Assembly (NCBI RefSeq): GCF_900101595.1
Contig: NZ_FMYY01000003.1
Coordinates: 471,658 to 535,657, forward strand
DNA: 64,000 nucleotides
Origin: Paenibacillus sp. cl123
Lineage (GTDB): Bacteria > Bacillota > Bacilli > Paenibacillales > NBRC-103111
Direction: 5' to 3'
Shown: positions 34,022-42,453 of the stretch, piece by piece
Layout: each line of letters begins with the position of its first letter
How positions within the stretch are numbered: the stretch's first letter is position 1
Made by a program: the position numbers and the translations under genes
The notes under the pieces: model-generated
What the model saw: the letters and a program-made list of their open reading frames with translations, nothing else
Databases searched by the model: none
Told to the model about the DNA's origin: nothing

Positions 34022-34789
34022 CTAAGATTTGGTCGGGCCTGCCAGCCCGTAGCGCACAAGCAGCTTGTCCTCGAGGCGCTTGAAGCAGAAGTGGTCGGAG
34101 ATCGTGCCGAGTACGGCGATGATGATGACGATACAAAGCATCAGGGCCGTATCTCCGAGACTGCGTCCATCCTGCAGCAGCTGGCCCAGTCCTACGCCCT
34201 TGGCGATCAGCTCTCCCGCGACCAGCGCCCGCCAAGCGAACGCCCAGGCTACCCGGACCCCTGTCATCATGTGGGGGAATGCGGCAGGCACCATGATCTG
34301 GTAGAACATCCGGAAGCCGTTGCCTGTGCCGAGCGTCAGAGCCGCTTTCGTGTAAATGGCCGGAATGTTCTTGATCCCTGTGCGGCTGGACATGGCCATC
34401 GTCCAGGTCGCTCCCAGCGTGGTGATGAATATAACCGAGAAGTCGTTCATCCCGAACCAGATGATGGCGAATGGCAGCCACGCGATGCTGGGAATCGTTT
34501 GAAGCGCGACAACGAGAAATCCGATCGTATCGTCGATCAGGCGGTAACGCGCGAACAAAAATCCGAGCACGGTGCCGACTGTAATCGCGATAAGGAAGGA
34601 CAGCAGCAGCCGCCTGATGCTCTGCAGCGTCGCCTCGAGCAGCTGCCCGTGGACGAAGCCGTCATAGAAAGCCTGGAACGTCTGCGTCGCGGACGGGAAC
34701 TTCCAGCCCCAGTCGAATAGTCTAAATCCCGCCTCCCATGCCACTAGAAGCAGGATTAGAAAGATCGTTCTTCTTAAGGCTGTACTCAT
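34022..34789 (-). CDS. ssuC: Sulfonate-type ABC permease (SsuC-like)
   Basis: 255 aa with about six helices; GGGAGGAAACCGGCG before ATG 34789. The permease motif near the C-terminal third (VRVAWAFAWRALVAGELIAK, VGLGQLLQDG) is that of the SsuC/TauC group. Its first 68 bases lie inside the end of the ATPase gene, an unusually long but RBS-supported overlap, so the two are translated as a unit. Confidence 0.9.
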   Translation of the reverse strand: MSTALRRTIFLILLLVAWEAGFRLFDWGWKFPSATQTFQAFYDGFVHGQLLEATLQSIRRLLLSFLIAITVGTVLGFLFARYRLIDDTIGFLVVALQTIPSIAWLPFAIIWFGMNDFSVIFITTLGATWTMAMSSRTGIKNIPAIYTKAALTLGTGNGFRMFYQIMVPAAFPHMMTGVRVAWAFAWRALVAGELIAKGVGLGQLLQDGRSLGDTALMLCIVIIIAVLGTISDHFCFKRLEDKLLVRYGLAGPTKS

Positions 34790-35561
34790 CGCCGGTTTCC
34801 TCCCTTACTACTTTCTCCAATTCGTCGGCCAAAGCTTCCATAATATGAGCTTCCACATGATGCAGCACCGGATCGGCTTGGTTACGCGGGCGGGAAGCCT
34901 GGACGGCAAACTCCTTCTTGATGCTGCCCGGACGGGTGGACATCACGAGCACCCGATCGGAGAGAATGACGGCCTCCCGAATATTATGGGTGATAAATAG
35001 AATGGTTTTGCGCGTCTTCAGCCATATTTCCTCCAGATCCTTATGCAGGATCAGGCGGGTCTGCTCATCAAGCGCGGCGAACGGCTCGTCCATCAGCAAA
35101 ATATCCGAATCCATGGCCAGCGCGCGCGCGATAGCCGCCCTCTGCTTCATCCCCCCGGACAGTTCATGCGGGTAACGGTCCGTGAACTTGCTCAGGTGAA
35201 CGGCTTTGATATGCTCCTTGGCGATCGCTTCTCTTTCGGCCTTGCCGATTCCCTTTTGCTTCAGTCCGAATGCAACGTTTTCCAGCACGGTCAGCCATGG
35301 GAAAAGCGCATGCTCCTGGAACACCACGACCCGGTCCGGTCCCGGACCGCCGCAAGGCTTGCCGTTTACGGTGATCGTCCCCTGCTCGGCCTTCTCCAGA
35401 CCTGCGACCAGGTTGAGCAGCGTGGACTTGCCGCAGCCGGAAGGGCCGAGCAGCGAGACGAATTCCCCTTTGTTGATCGTGAGAGAAACGTTCTGTATCG
35501 CCGTATAAGGGGCGGAACCCCGCTGCTGGAACGTTTTGCTGACGTTGCTGATTTCGATCAA
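34722..35561 (-). CDS. ssuB: Sulfonate-type ABC ATPase (SsuB-like)
   Basis: 279 aa from TTG 35561, which is eight bases after AAGGAG; the GTG at 35570 overlaps the ribosome site. Walker A GPSGCGKST, Q-loop VVVFQEHALFP, signature ELSGGMKQRAAIARAL, Walker B DILLMDEPFAALDEQT, H-loop FITHNIREA. First gene of the operon ssuB-ssuC-ssuA on the minus strand. The C-terminus is extended by about 20 residues that overlap ssuC. Confidence 0.9.
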   Translation of the reverse strand: MIEISNVSKTFQQRGSAPYTAIQNVSLTINKGEFVSLLGPSGCGKSTLLNLVAGLEKAEQGTITVNGKPCGGPGPDRVVVFQEHALFPWLTVLENVAFGLKQKGIGKAEREAIAKEHIKAVHLSKFTDRYPHELSGGMKQRAAIARALAMDSDILLMDEPFAALDEQTRLILHKDLEEIWLKTRKTILFITHNIREAVILSDRVLVMSTRPGSIKKEFAVQASRPRNQADPVLHHVEAHIMEALADELEKVVREETGDEYSLKKNDLSNPASSGMGGGI

Positions 35562-35619
35562 CGCAATCACTCCTTCTTGCTTCTTCTGGATGCTTGAATC
35601 CCGAATTTATTTTCAAACT

Positions 35620-35648
35620 AATTCTATAGGAATTGGGACAGATGTCAA
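35620..35648 (-). promoter_or_regulatory. Promoter and overlapping dyad of the ssu operon
   Basis: On the minus strand TTGACA (35648-35643), 16-base spacer, TAGAAT (35626-35621). AATTC-TATAG-GAATT (35620-35634) covers the -10 and would suit a repressor; CymR controls ssu genes in B. subtilis, but I did not confirm that this fits its consensus. Confidence 0.65.
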
Positions 35649-35730
35649 CTTGAATTTTTAGAAGGAAATTCTCAACTTTTGTCGAATATTTTACCATCGC
35701 TCATTTTATCACAGAAAGGGATGAATCCGC

Positions 35731-36639
35731 ATCAAACGATATCAACGCGTGATCATGACGGCGGGCATCATCAGCGGCGCTTTCGCCGCCGGCGTATATG
35801 CACAGGATGTGCTGGAGCGGGTGGATGCCTATCTGCGGCCTGATTTTCAAATTGTGATCGACGGAGAAGCCGTACGGATGGACAGTCCGGTTCTTGTTTA
35901 TAACGATACAAGCTATTTGCCGCTCAAGGAAATCTCGCAGCGCCTCGGCTCCAGCGTATATTGGAAAGGCGAGACCAAGCAGATCTACATTAACACCCGG
36001 GTCAATACGGAGCAGCGTCAGGAGAGTCCGAATGAGACCTATGACTCGATTGAGCTGAACAACGCATATTCGGCCATGCTCAGCTACCTGGGGGCGGAAT
36101 ATCCGGTCCTGATCACTTCGAACATCAAGTCGGGCAGCTACGGGAGATATTACCGGGAGTCGGACGTGAAGCGCATGGGAGTGGATACGAGCGGTCTTGC
36201 CAAAGCCAAGGACCGTCTGACGGACCAAGTGTTCGTTCATGAGAACGAACTGCAGAAGAGATGGCGTCAGACGCCTACCCAAGTCTATACCGCAGGGTAC
36301 GAGGCCTATGTCATAGCGGATGAATCCCATCCGAAGAAGACGGATATTTTGCGCAAGCATATCAAGAATATGGAGAAAGCGACCTACGGGGATGCCGAAT
36401 TTACGATCAAGCCGGTGATGGTGCAGAAAGTGGACGGCAAAGAAAATACGTACGATTTCCTGTATCAGGAAACGGTACGTATGCTGAAGGTGTATGTCCC
36501 GCCTATTGTTCGTTACAAAATCGCGCGTCTTGTTATTAATCAAGACGTATTTAATCCGGATTCTCTCGTGGTGAACATCCAGAACACGACCGATCTGGAG
36601 AACGAAGCTTTGAAGCGGGAGCATCCCGAGAGCAAGTAA
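35731..36639 (+). CDS. Secreted stalk-domain protein, probable ATC start
   Basis: 302 aa if read from ATC 35731, ten bases after AAAGGG; this gives MKRYQRVIMTAGIISGAFAA ending GVYA, a textbook signal peptide. The first canonical start in frame, GTG 35749, has no ribosome site and removes the basic n-region (296 aa). Residues about 45-95 (FQIVIDGEAVRMDSPVLVYN, SYLPLKEISQRLGSSVYWKG) are a copper-amine-oxidase-N/stalk domain; the remaining 200 residues are charged and unrecognised. The same domain is found at 3782 and 12894. Confidence 0.7.
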   Translation: MKRYQRVIMTAGIISGAFAAGVYAQDVLERVDAYLRPDFQIVIDGEAVRMDSPVLVYNDTSYLPLKEISQRLGSSVYWKGETKQIYINTRVNTEQRQESPNETYDSIELNNAYSAMLSYLGAEYPVLITSNIKSGSYGRYYRESDVKRMGVDTSGLAKAKDRLTDQVFVHENELQKRWRQTPTQVYTAGYEAYVIADESHPKKTDILRKHIKNMEKATYGDAEFTIKPVMVQKVDGKENTYDFLYQETVRMLKVYVPPIVRYKIARLVINQDVFNPDSLVVNIQNTTDLENEALKREHPESK

Positions 36640-36649
36640 GCGGATGCGT

Positions 36650-37408
36650 TCATCGCCGCTCGCCGTCCCGCCAGTACATTATCGCAATCTGTGTCCGGTC
36701 CCGGACGCCTAGCTTGCTTAAAATGTCCGTTACATAATTTTTCACCGTACCTTCGCTCAGGAACATATCCTGGGCGATTTCTTTATTGGAACGGCCCTCG
36801 GCGATATGCTCGACGACCTGCAGCTCCGTCGCCGTCAGCCCGTAGGGCTGGAGCCGGGACGAATGACGGCCGGCGGCCGCACGGGCTTCTCCTGCGGGAG
36901 AGGCTTGAGCCTGATCCTGAACCCCAGCCCCGGCCTGAATGGTGTCATGCTCGGGAGAAGGGTTGACCGGCCGCGCTTCCGGCTGAATCCAGCCGGTCAG
37001 CTTGCGGGCGATATCCGGATGGATCAGCCAGTCGCCCTGATGAACGGCTTTGATCCCCTGCACGATGCGCTCCGGAGGGATGTTTTTGAGCAGGTAACCG
37101 CTCGCGCCGTTGCGCAGCGCATCGACGATGTATTCGTCGTCGTCGAAGGTCGTGAGGATGAGCACGCGTGTAGCAGGAGAAGTCTGCTTGATCCGCAGCG
37201 TCCCCTCTACGCCGGAGCAGCCCGGCATCCGGATGTCCATCAGCGCGACATCCGCTTGGCCGCCGCCCGTCACATAGGCGTGAGCCGCGTCGCTGCCCGC
37301 GAACGTGCCCGGGACGGACAGCTCGGGATCAAGCTCCAGTATCATTTTCAAGCTCTCGCGAATAAACGGATCGTCATCGACGATTATGACTTGGATGATG
37401 AAGACCAT
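36650..37408 (-). CDS. NarL/LuxR-type response regulator (LnrK-like)
   Basis: 252 aa from ATG 37408. AAAGGAG directly abuts that ATG, so the ATC at 37399 (giving MIQVIIVDDDPF) is better spaced. Receiver: VIIVDDDPFIRESL, acceptor Asp in VALMDIRMPG, Thr in LILTTFDDDE, Lys in GYLLKN. A 45-residue Pro/Ala/Gln-rich linker, longer than normal, leads to the LuxR helix-turn-helix (LTATELQVVEHIAEGRSNKE, GTVKNYVTDILSKL). Follows its kinase by 36 bases; by position the regulator of the divergent ABC exporter. Confidence 0.9.
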   Translation of the reverse strand: MVFIIQVIIVDDDPFIRESLKMILELDPELSVPGTFAGSDAAHAYVTGGGQADVALMDIRMPGCSGVEGTLRIKQTSPATRVLILTTFDDDEYIVDALRNGASGYLLKNIPPERIVQGIKAVHQGDWLIHPDIARKLTGWIQPEARPVNPSPEHDTIQAGAGVQDQAQASPAGEARAAAGRHSSRLQPYGLTATELQVVEHIAEGRSNKEIAQDMFLSEGTVKNYVTDILSKLGVRDRTQIAIMYWRDGERR

Positions 37409-37444
37409 CTCCTTTCTTCGAACCCCGTACGGCTTTCCGAGCCG

Positions 37445-38575
37445 CTATCCCCCCGCATGCAGCGGGAGAGAAGTCACGACCGCGAACGAATCGTCCCCCC
37501 GCAGCTGCAGGTCTCCGCCCACCAGCCGTACTCTTTCCTCCATCCCGCTTAAGCCAAGCCCCTTGCGAAGAGAAGCCAGATCCGGCCTCCGGCCGTTGTT
37601 GGATACCGTCATCACGACCTGAGCGGGGGCATAATGCAAATGGATGCCGATCTCGCTGGCTCCCCCATGGCGGATCGCATTGGTCACCGCTTCCTGCGCG
37701 TTGCGGTACAAAATGATCTCCAGGCTCGGATAGATCGGCCGGGGCAATCCTGATATATGATGCCGGACTTCAAGCCCGTGGTCGGCCGCCAGATTATCGA
37801 TCAACCGGTGAAGCGAATAGCTCTGCAGCTCGGCGTCGGCCGGCTTCAGCTTGCGGACGGTATGACGGAGCGATTCCATGCTGTCCGTCAGATGATCGCG
37901 AACCTGCACAGTCAGCTCATGCGCCCGTTCCGGCTGTTCGGGCATCAGGCGGACGGCGGCTTCGAGCATCATCTTGGAGCGGATCAGCTTGTGTCCCAGC
38001 TCGTCATGAATGTCGCGGGCGATGCGCGTCCGCTCCTCCGCTTGGGCGAGCTGCTCGACCTTGCCGGCGTATTCTACAAGCCGGCTTCGGGCGGCGTCCA
38101 GCTCGTAAGCTTTGCTCCTTAACTCGTCATACACCCGCTCAAGCTGCTTCTTCTGCTCGCCGGTATCGGTCAGCCGCAGCAGCAGCCCGCCGGTCGTCAG
38201 CGCGCACAGGTTTGCGGCAGCGAGCAGCCGCCAATCGTCCGTCCCGTGCAACGACGCATTCAGTCCTATCAGATGAACGGCTAGCTGCACCGGATGAAGA
38301 CGCCCCTTGCTGTGCAGGGCCGCGGAGATCAGCGTGGAGAAGTGGCATAGGAACAGCAATCCGCCGTAAAGATGGCTTAGTCCGATGAGAGCTAACGTCT
38401 CTATCGCGGCGGCCATAGGCTGGAGCCGGTCCGGCAGCCGGGACTGGCGCAGGCGGTCCCAGGCGAACAGCAGCAGCAGCAAGCAGGTAAGCTGCCCCAT
38501 CTCGGATAAAGGGACAAACCATGCCGTGCCGACAGCGGGCAAAATAAGCAGCAGGTAACGCAATCTAACGAGCAT
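37445..38575 (-). CDS. HisKA_3-type sensor kinase (LnrJ-like)
   Basis: 376 aa from ATG 38575, 13 bases after GGAGG; the longer frame has no site. Four to five N-terminal membrane helices with almost no extracellular part (LRYLLLILPAVGTAWFVPLS, LTCLLLLLFAWDRLRQ), a coiled linker, HisKA_3 (ARDIHDELGHKLIRSKMML with the phospho-His), and ATPase motifs (RNAQEAVTNAIRHG, SNNG, GLGLSGMEERV). An intramembrane-sensing kinase of the DesK/LiaS/LnrJ type. Divergent from the exporter. Confidence 0.9.
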   Translation of the reverse strand: MLVRLRYLLLILPAVGTAWFVPLSEMGQLTCLLLLLFAWDRLRQSRLPDRLQPMAAAIETLALIGLSHLYGGLLFLCHFSTLISAALHSKGRLHPVQLAVHLIGLNASLHGTDDWRLLAAANLCALTTGGLLLRLTDTGEQKKQLERVYDELRSKAYELDAARSRLVEYAGKVEQLAQAEERTRIARDIHDELGHKLIRSKMMLEAAVRLMPEQPERAHELTVQVRDHLTDSMESLRHTVRKLKPADAELQSYSLHRLIDNLAADHGLEVRHHISGLPRPIYPSLEIILYRNAQEAVTNAIRHGGASEIGIHLHYAPAQVVMTVSNNGRRPDLASLRKGLGLSGMEERVRLVGGDLQLRGDDSFAVVTSLPLHAGG

Positions 38576-38629
38576 AGCCTTGTCAACGCCTCCTTCGCCG
38601 ATTATACCATAAGGGGTTCTGTACGCCGA

Positions 38630-38659
38630 GGTGACTTTCGTCATTCGTAAACAGGTGAC
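38630..38659 (+). promoter_or_regulatory. Direct repeats in the kinase/exporter intergenic region
   Basis: GGTGACTTT and GGTGACCTT begin at 38630 and 38654, and ACAGGT-N10-ACCTGT spans about 38651-38672. A candidate binding region for the regulator; a TATAAT with TGG before it (minus strand, near 38603) may serve the kinase operon. Confidence 0.35.
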
Positions 38660-38738
38660 CTTTGCTACCTGTGCGGGGCGGCGGAATCCCGTACAATCAT
38701 GGTATAGAAAGCTGAACCAAAGTGAGGAGCGTGCGGCA

Positions 38739-39674
38739 ATGAGCTTTGTGGAAATCGAACAGGTGGTCAAACGATACGGGGGGAGCATCCCGGTCGATCA
38801 TCTGAGCTTGACGATACGCCAAGGGGAAATATTCGGCCTGCTCGGTCCGAACGGCGCCGGGAAAAGCACGACGATCAAAATGCTGTGCGGTCTGCTTGAC
38901 ATCGATCAGGGGTCTATCCGGGTGGAGGGCATCTCGATCCGGGAGCGTCCGCTGGATGTCAAAAGGCGGATCGGCCTTGTCCCGCAGGACCTGGCTTTGT
39001 ACGAACGGCTGACGGCGCGGGAAAATGTCGCTTTTTTCGCCAGGCTGTACGGCTTGCGGGGCGCGCTGCTTCAGGAGCGCGTGGACGAAGCGTTGTCTTT
39101 TGTCGGTTTGGGCGACCGGCAGCATGAACGCCCTGGTGCTTATTCTGGCGGAATGAAGCGCAGGCTGAACATCGCCTGCGCCATCGCGCATCATCCTAAG
39201 CTGATCATTATGGATGAGCCGACGGTCGGGATTGATCCGCAATCCCGCAATCATATCCTGGATTCGGTGCGCCAGCTGAACCGCATGGGATCTACCATCA
39301 TCTATACCAGCCATTATATGGAAGAGGTGGCGGCGCTCAGCACCCGGATCGGCATATTGGATAAAGGTCATCTGATCGCTCTGGGCACCCAGGAAGAGCT
39401 GCGGGCCCAGCTTGCCGAGGAAGAGAGGCTGGTCGTTCAAGCGCCGCGCGTATCCCCGGAAGCCGTCCGGGAGCTGAGCGCTCACCCGCGTATCCGCCGC
39501 GTAGCGGAATGCGAGGGAAGGCTGGAAATTCATGCCCGGCCGGGCCAAGCTCCGCTGCAGGATGTGCTTTTCATTCTTTCGAAGCATGAGGTGGCCATCG
39601 AGTCCTTGACCCGAGTGGAGCCTGACCTGGAGGCGCTGTTCCTGTCCCTGACAGGGCGGACGCTTCGGGATTAG
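38739..39674 (+). CDS. ABC-2 exporter ATPase (LnrL-like)
   Basis: 311 aa from ATG 38739 (GAGGAG ten bases upstream), the size recalled for B. subtilis LnrL. Walker A GPNGAGKSTTIK, Q-loop GLVPQDLALYERL, signature YSGGMKRRLNIACAI, Walker B KLIIMDEPTVGIDPQ, H-loop YTSHYMEEV, and the C-terminal extension of drug-export ATPases. First of three genes with two ABC-2 permeases. Proposed to export membrane-active antibiotics such as polyenes; other lipophilic substrates are equally possible. Confidence 0.85.
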   Translation: MSFVEIEQVVKRYGGSIPVDHLSLTIRQGEIFGLLGPNGAGKSTTIKMLCGLLDIDQGSIRVEGISIRERPLDVKRRIGLVPQDLALYERLTARENVAFFARLYGLRGALLQERVDEALSFVGLGDRQHERPGAYSGGMKRRLNIACAIAHHPKLIIMDEPTVGIDPQSRNHILDSVRQLNRMGSTIIYTSHYMEEVAALSTRIGILDKGHLIALGTQEELRAQLAEEERLVVQAPRVSPEAVRELSAHPRIRRVAECEGRLEIHARPGQAPLQDVLFILSKHEVAIESLTRVEPDLEALFLSLTGRTLRD

Positions 39675-39688
39675 AGGGGGCGAGGCCG

Positions 39689-40861
39689 ATGCAGACCGTA
39701 TGGCTGATCGCATGGAATCAGATGAAGATGGCGGCACGGGCCAAAGTCGTGATGATCGTCCTGCTGGTATTGCCGCTTCTGCTGATCATGATCCTGGGGG
39801 CTGCGCTTTCCAGCAGTTTTGATGAAGGGAATATCAAGCTGAAGCCGGTGGACGTTACGATCGTTAGTCTGGATCAAGGCTACTGGAACGACCGGCTGAT
39901 GGCCTTTCTGACCGCGCCCGGCATGGAGGAAGTGATGAAGGTTGGGGAGGGAGGCTCCCGCGAGGAAGCGGTCGAACAGCTGCGGACGGGGAGGGCACAG
40001 TTTGCCGCAATTATTCCGGCGGGCTTCGGGCAAGCTCTGATGCAAGGAGAAGGAGCGAGCTGGGAGCTGATTGCCGGCAAAGAAAGGGAACAGAATCTGC
40101 TTGCCGAAAGTATCTTCGGCAGCTTTCTGGACACCGTCAACGGCATGCAGGCTGCAGTGCTGACGGCGGGCGCGCCGCAGGCGGGCTCATGGCTTGCCGA
40201 TCCCGGAGCCGCGCAAGACAGGCAAGCTTATGTCGAAGTCGGCCAGCTTGGAAAACGAGACCGGCAGTACACGGCCATTCAGTATTATGCTGCCGCCATG
40301 CTGATCATGTTCATGCTGTACTCCGGCATGATGGCGGCCATCTCGCTCGCGGAAGAGCGGGAGTCGCATACGCTGGCCAGATTGTCCTCCCTTCCGGTGA
40401 CGATGAACCAGATTGTCGGCGGCAAGATATGGGGTTATGCGCTGCTTAGTTTGCTACAAGCGGTCGTTATCATTGGATTCACCCGGTATGTATACGGGGT
40501 CGATTGGGGAGATCGGTCATTGCTGCTGGCCGGCAATTGCATCGCGCTTGTTGCGTCGTCGATGAGCATCGCGATGCTGCTGACCGTCCATGCAAGGACG
40601 ATCAAGGCGGTAACCGGCGCTTTTCAGATTATCATTATTGCGATGACCCTAGTAAGCGGAGGGTTCATGCCGGAACTTCCCGCGGCGCTGCAGCTGCTGG
40701 GTAAGCTTACCGTCAACTATTGGGGCATGCAAAGCATCCTGCATCTGATGACGGGCGAGCAGGCGGCGGCCGAAGGACCCTTGCTGGTGCTCGGCGCGTT
40801 GGCCGGATTGCTGGCGATTGTCTCGGGATTGACGTACTGGAGGGTGGGATACCGTGAATAG
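39689..40861 (+). CDS. ABC-2 type permease (LnrM-like)
   Basis: 390 aa; GAGGGGGCGAGGCCG before ATG. One N-terminal helix (about 18-38), a large extracellular domain (about 40-205) and five helices in the C-terminal half, with EERESHTLARLSSLPVTMNQ as the coupling segment. This ABC2_membrane_3 layout and length fit LnrM. Its end overlaps the next gene by 8 bases. Confidence 0.85.
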   Translation: MQTVWLIAWNQMKMAARAKVVMIVLLVLPLLLIMILGAALSSSFDEGNIKLKPVDVTIVSLDQGYWNDRLMAFLTAPGMEEVMKVGEGGSREEAVEQLRTGRAQFAAIIPAGFGQALMQGEGASWELIAGKEREQNLLAESIFGSFLDTVNGMQAAVLTAGAPQAGSWLADPGAAQDRQAYVEVGQLGKRDRQYTAIQYYAAAMLIMFMLYSGMMAAISLAEERESHTLARLSSLPVTMNQIVGGKIWGYALLSLLQAVVIIGFTRYVYGVDWGDRSLLLAGNCIALVASSMSIAMLLTVHARTIKAVTGAFQIIIIAMTLVSGGFMPELPAALQLLGKLTVNYWGMQSILHLMTGEQAAAEGPLLVLGALAGLLAIVSGLTYWRVGYRE

Positions 40862-42008
40862 CTTGATTATTGCCGCCAATCTGACTAAGCGAACGATCGG
40901 CAACTGGAAGGGCATGCTGCTGTATATTTTCATGCCCGCGCTGGCAGTATCGCTCATTATCGGACTTCTGGGCTCAGGCGGGCAGCAGGCAGTAGCGATA
41001 TACTATGTGAATGCGGACGAAGGGGCGGCCGGCGCGCACATGATCCGGGAACTGTCGCGAAACGCCAAATACGAATTAACCGAAGCCGGCGACGCAGACA
41101 AGCTGAAGCAGGCCGTCATCGGACGGAAGGCCGCTGCGGCGTTCGTCATTCCGTCCGGCTATACGGCGGCGCTGCTGGCGGGGAAGACGGACATTCCGAA
41201 GATCCGGCATTATGAACTGACGATGAGCGAAGGCTCTTATTCGCTGCGGATCGCCCTCGACCAGATGACAGGGCGTATCCGGAGCAGCGCGGAATTGCTG
41301 ACTTCCGCCGGAGCGGGCGGGCGAGAGGCGGCATTTGCAAGAATGCTGGAGGAGACGGAGAAGCATCGGATCACCTATACGCTGACAGACTACGGTTGGT
41401 ATGAAAACCCGGCGCTCGCATTGGCTACCGGCATCATGATCTTATTCATTATGGCTTTGATCGGCCATTCTGTAGCGGTGATCGTCGAGGACCGGAGGCA
41501 GCATACGATGATGCGGATGTACGCCGCTCCTGTCCGGGCGTCCGAGATCGCCTTGGGCAATTTCCTGGGCAGCTTTCTGGTCGGACTGCTGCAAATTGTT
41601 ATCGTGCTTGCGTTTACCCGCTTCGCGCTCGGGTTCGACTACGGGCTGTCCTTTGGCAGTCATCTGCTTGTCATGCTGGCTTTTCTCTTCGCCGTGCTGG
41701 GGATTGCCAGCACCATCGCCGGACTTGTGCGCCATAGCGAAAATATCGGGGCGCTTCAGAGCATGATTTCGACTCCGATGTGCATGCTCGGCGGCTGCTT
41801 CTGGCCGGTGTCGATCATGCCGGAATTTATGCAGAAGGTAGCGAGCTTCGTACCGCAGAGCTGGGTGATGGATGCGGTCAAGCGATTGGCTACCGGCCAG
41901 GGCATATCCGACCTTGCGCTGCACTTCGTTGTGCTGCTGCTGTTCGGCTTTGTGCTGGGCGGCTTCGGTGCGGCCGTGCTGGGGCCGGCTTCGCAGGAAT
42001 CCGGTTGA
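40854..42008 (+). CDS. ABC-2 type permease (LnrN-like)
   Basis: 384 aa; GGAGGGTGGGATACC before a GTG start that lies inside the preceding gene. Same architecture as its neighbour: one N-terminal helix, an extracellular domain of about 150 residues, five C-terminal helices, coupling segment VEDRRQHTMMRMYAAPVRAS. The pair probably forms a heterodimeric channel with the ATPase. Confidence 0.85.
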   Translation: MNSLIIAANLTKRTIGNWKGMLLYIFMPALAVSLIIGLLGSGGQQAVAIYYVNADEGAAGAHMIRELSRNAKYELTEAGDADKLKQAVIGRKAAAAFVIPSGYTAALLAGKTDIPKIRHYELTMSEGSYSLRIALDQMTGRIRSSAELLTSAGAGGREAAFARMLEETEKHRITYTLTDYGWYENPALALATGIMILFIMALIGHSVAVIVEDRRQHTMMRMYAAPVRASEIALGNFLGSFLVGLLQIVIVLAFTRFALGFDYGLSFGSHLLVMLAFLFAVLGIASTIAGLVRHSENIGALQSMISTPMCMLGGCFWPVSIMPEFMQKVASFVPQSWVMDAVKRLATGQGISDLALHFVVLLLFGFVLGGFGAAVLGPASQESG

Positions 42009-42081
42009 GCGGCGGCGAAGTAGTAAGGCAATGCCCGGCCAGGGGAGAAATAATGCCGGGAAAGCAAAGGAGTGAGCGGCC

Positions 42082-42453
42082 ATTCAAGTCCGAACTGTAA
42101 CGCCTATTCTGCGCATGTTCGACGAAGAGAAGACCCGGGCCTTCTACGTAGACTACCTGGGCTGCGAGATCGATTGGGAGCACCGGTTCGAGCCGGATTT
42201 TCCCCTGTATATGCAGGTGAGCCTTGGAGGTTGCGTGCTGCATCTGTCGGAGCATCACGGCGACTGCAGTCCGGGGGCTGCGCTGCGGCTGGCTGTCGGC
42301 GATGTGCGGGCGCTCCATGCGGAACTGTCGTCCAAGTCCTATCCGTATGCCCGTCCGGGAGTAGAGTCGGCGCCTTGGGGAACGCTGGAGCTGACGGTGA
42401 CCGACCCGTCGGGGAACAGGCTGGTGTTCTACGAACCGTCGGCCGACGATTAA
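42082..42453 (+). CDS. Glyoxalase/bleomycin-resistance superfamily protein with an ATT start
   Basis: 123 aa from ATT 42082, nine bases after GGAG. The reading IQVRTVTPILRMFDEEKTRA supplies the first beta strand that every VOC module needs; the first canonical start, ATG 42115, would cut it off and has no ribosome site. Further family features: FYVDYLGCEIDWEHRFEPDF, LYMQVSLGGCVLHLSEHHGD and the closing LTVTDPSGNRLVFYEP. This group is often called glyoxalase superfamily protein. Metal ligands (His/Glu) look present. Substrate unknown. Confidence 0.75.
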   Translation: MQVRTVTPILRMFDEEKTRAFYVDYLGCEIDWEHRFEPDFPLYMQVSLGGCVLHLSEHHGDCSPGAALRLAVGDVRALHAELSSKSYPYARPGVESAPWGTLELTVTDPSGNRLVFYEPSADD

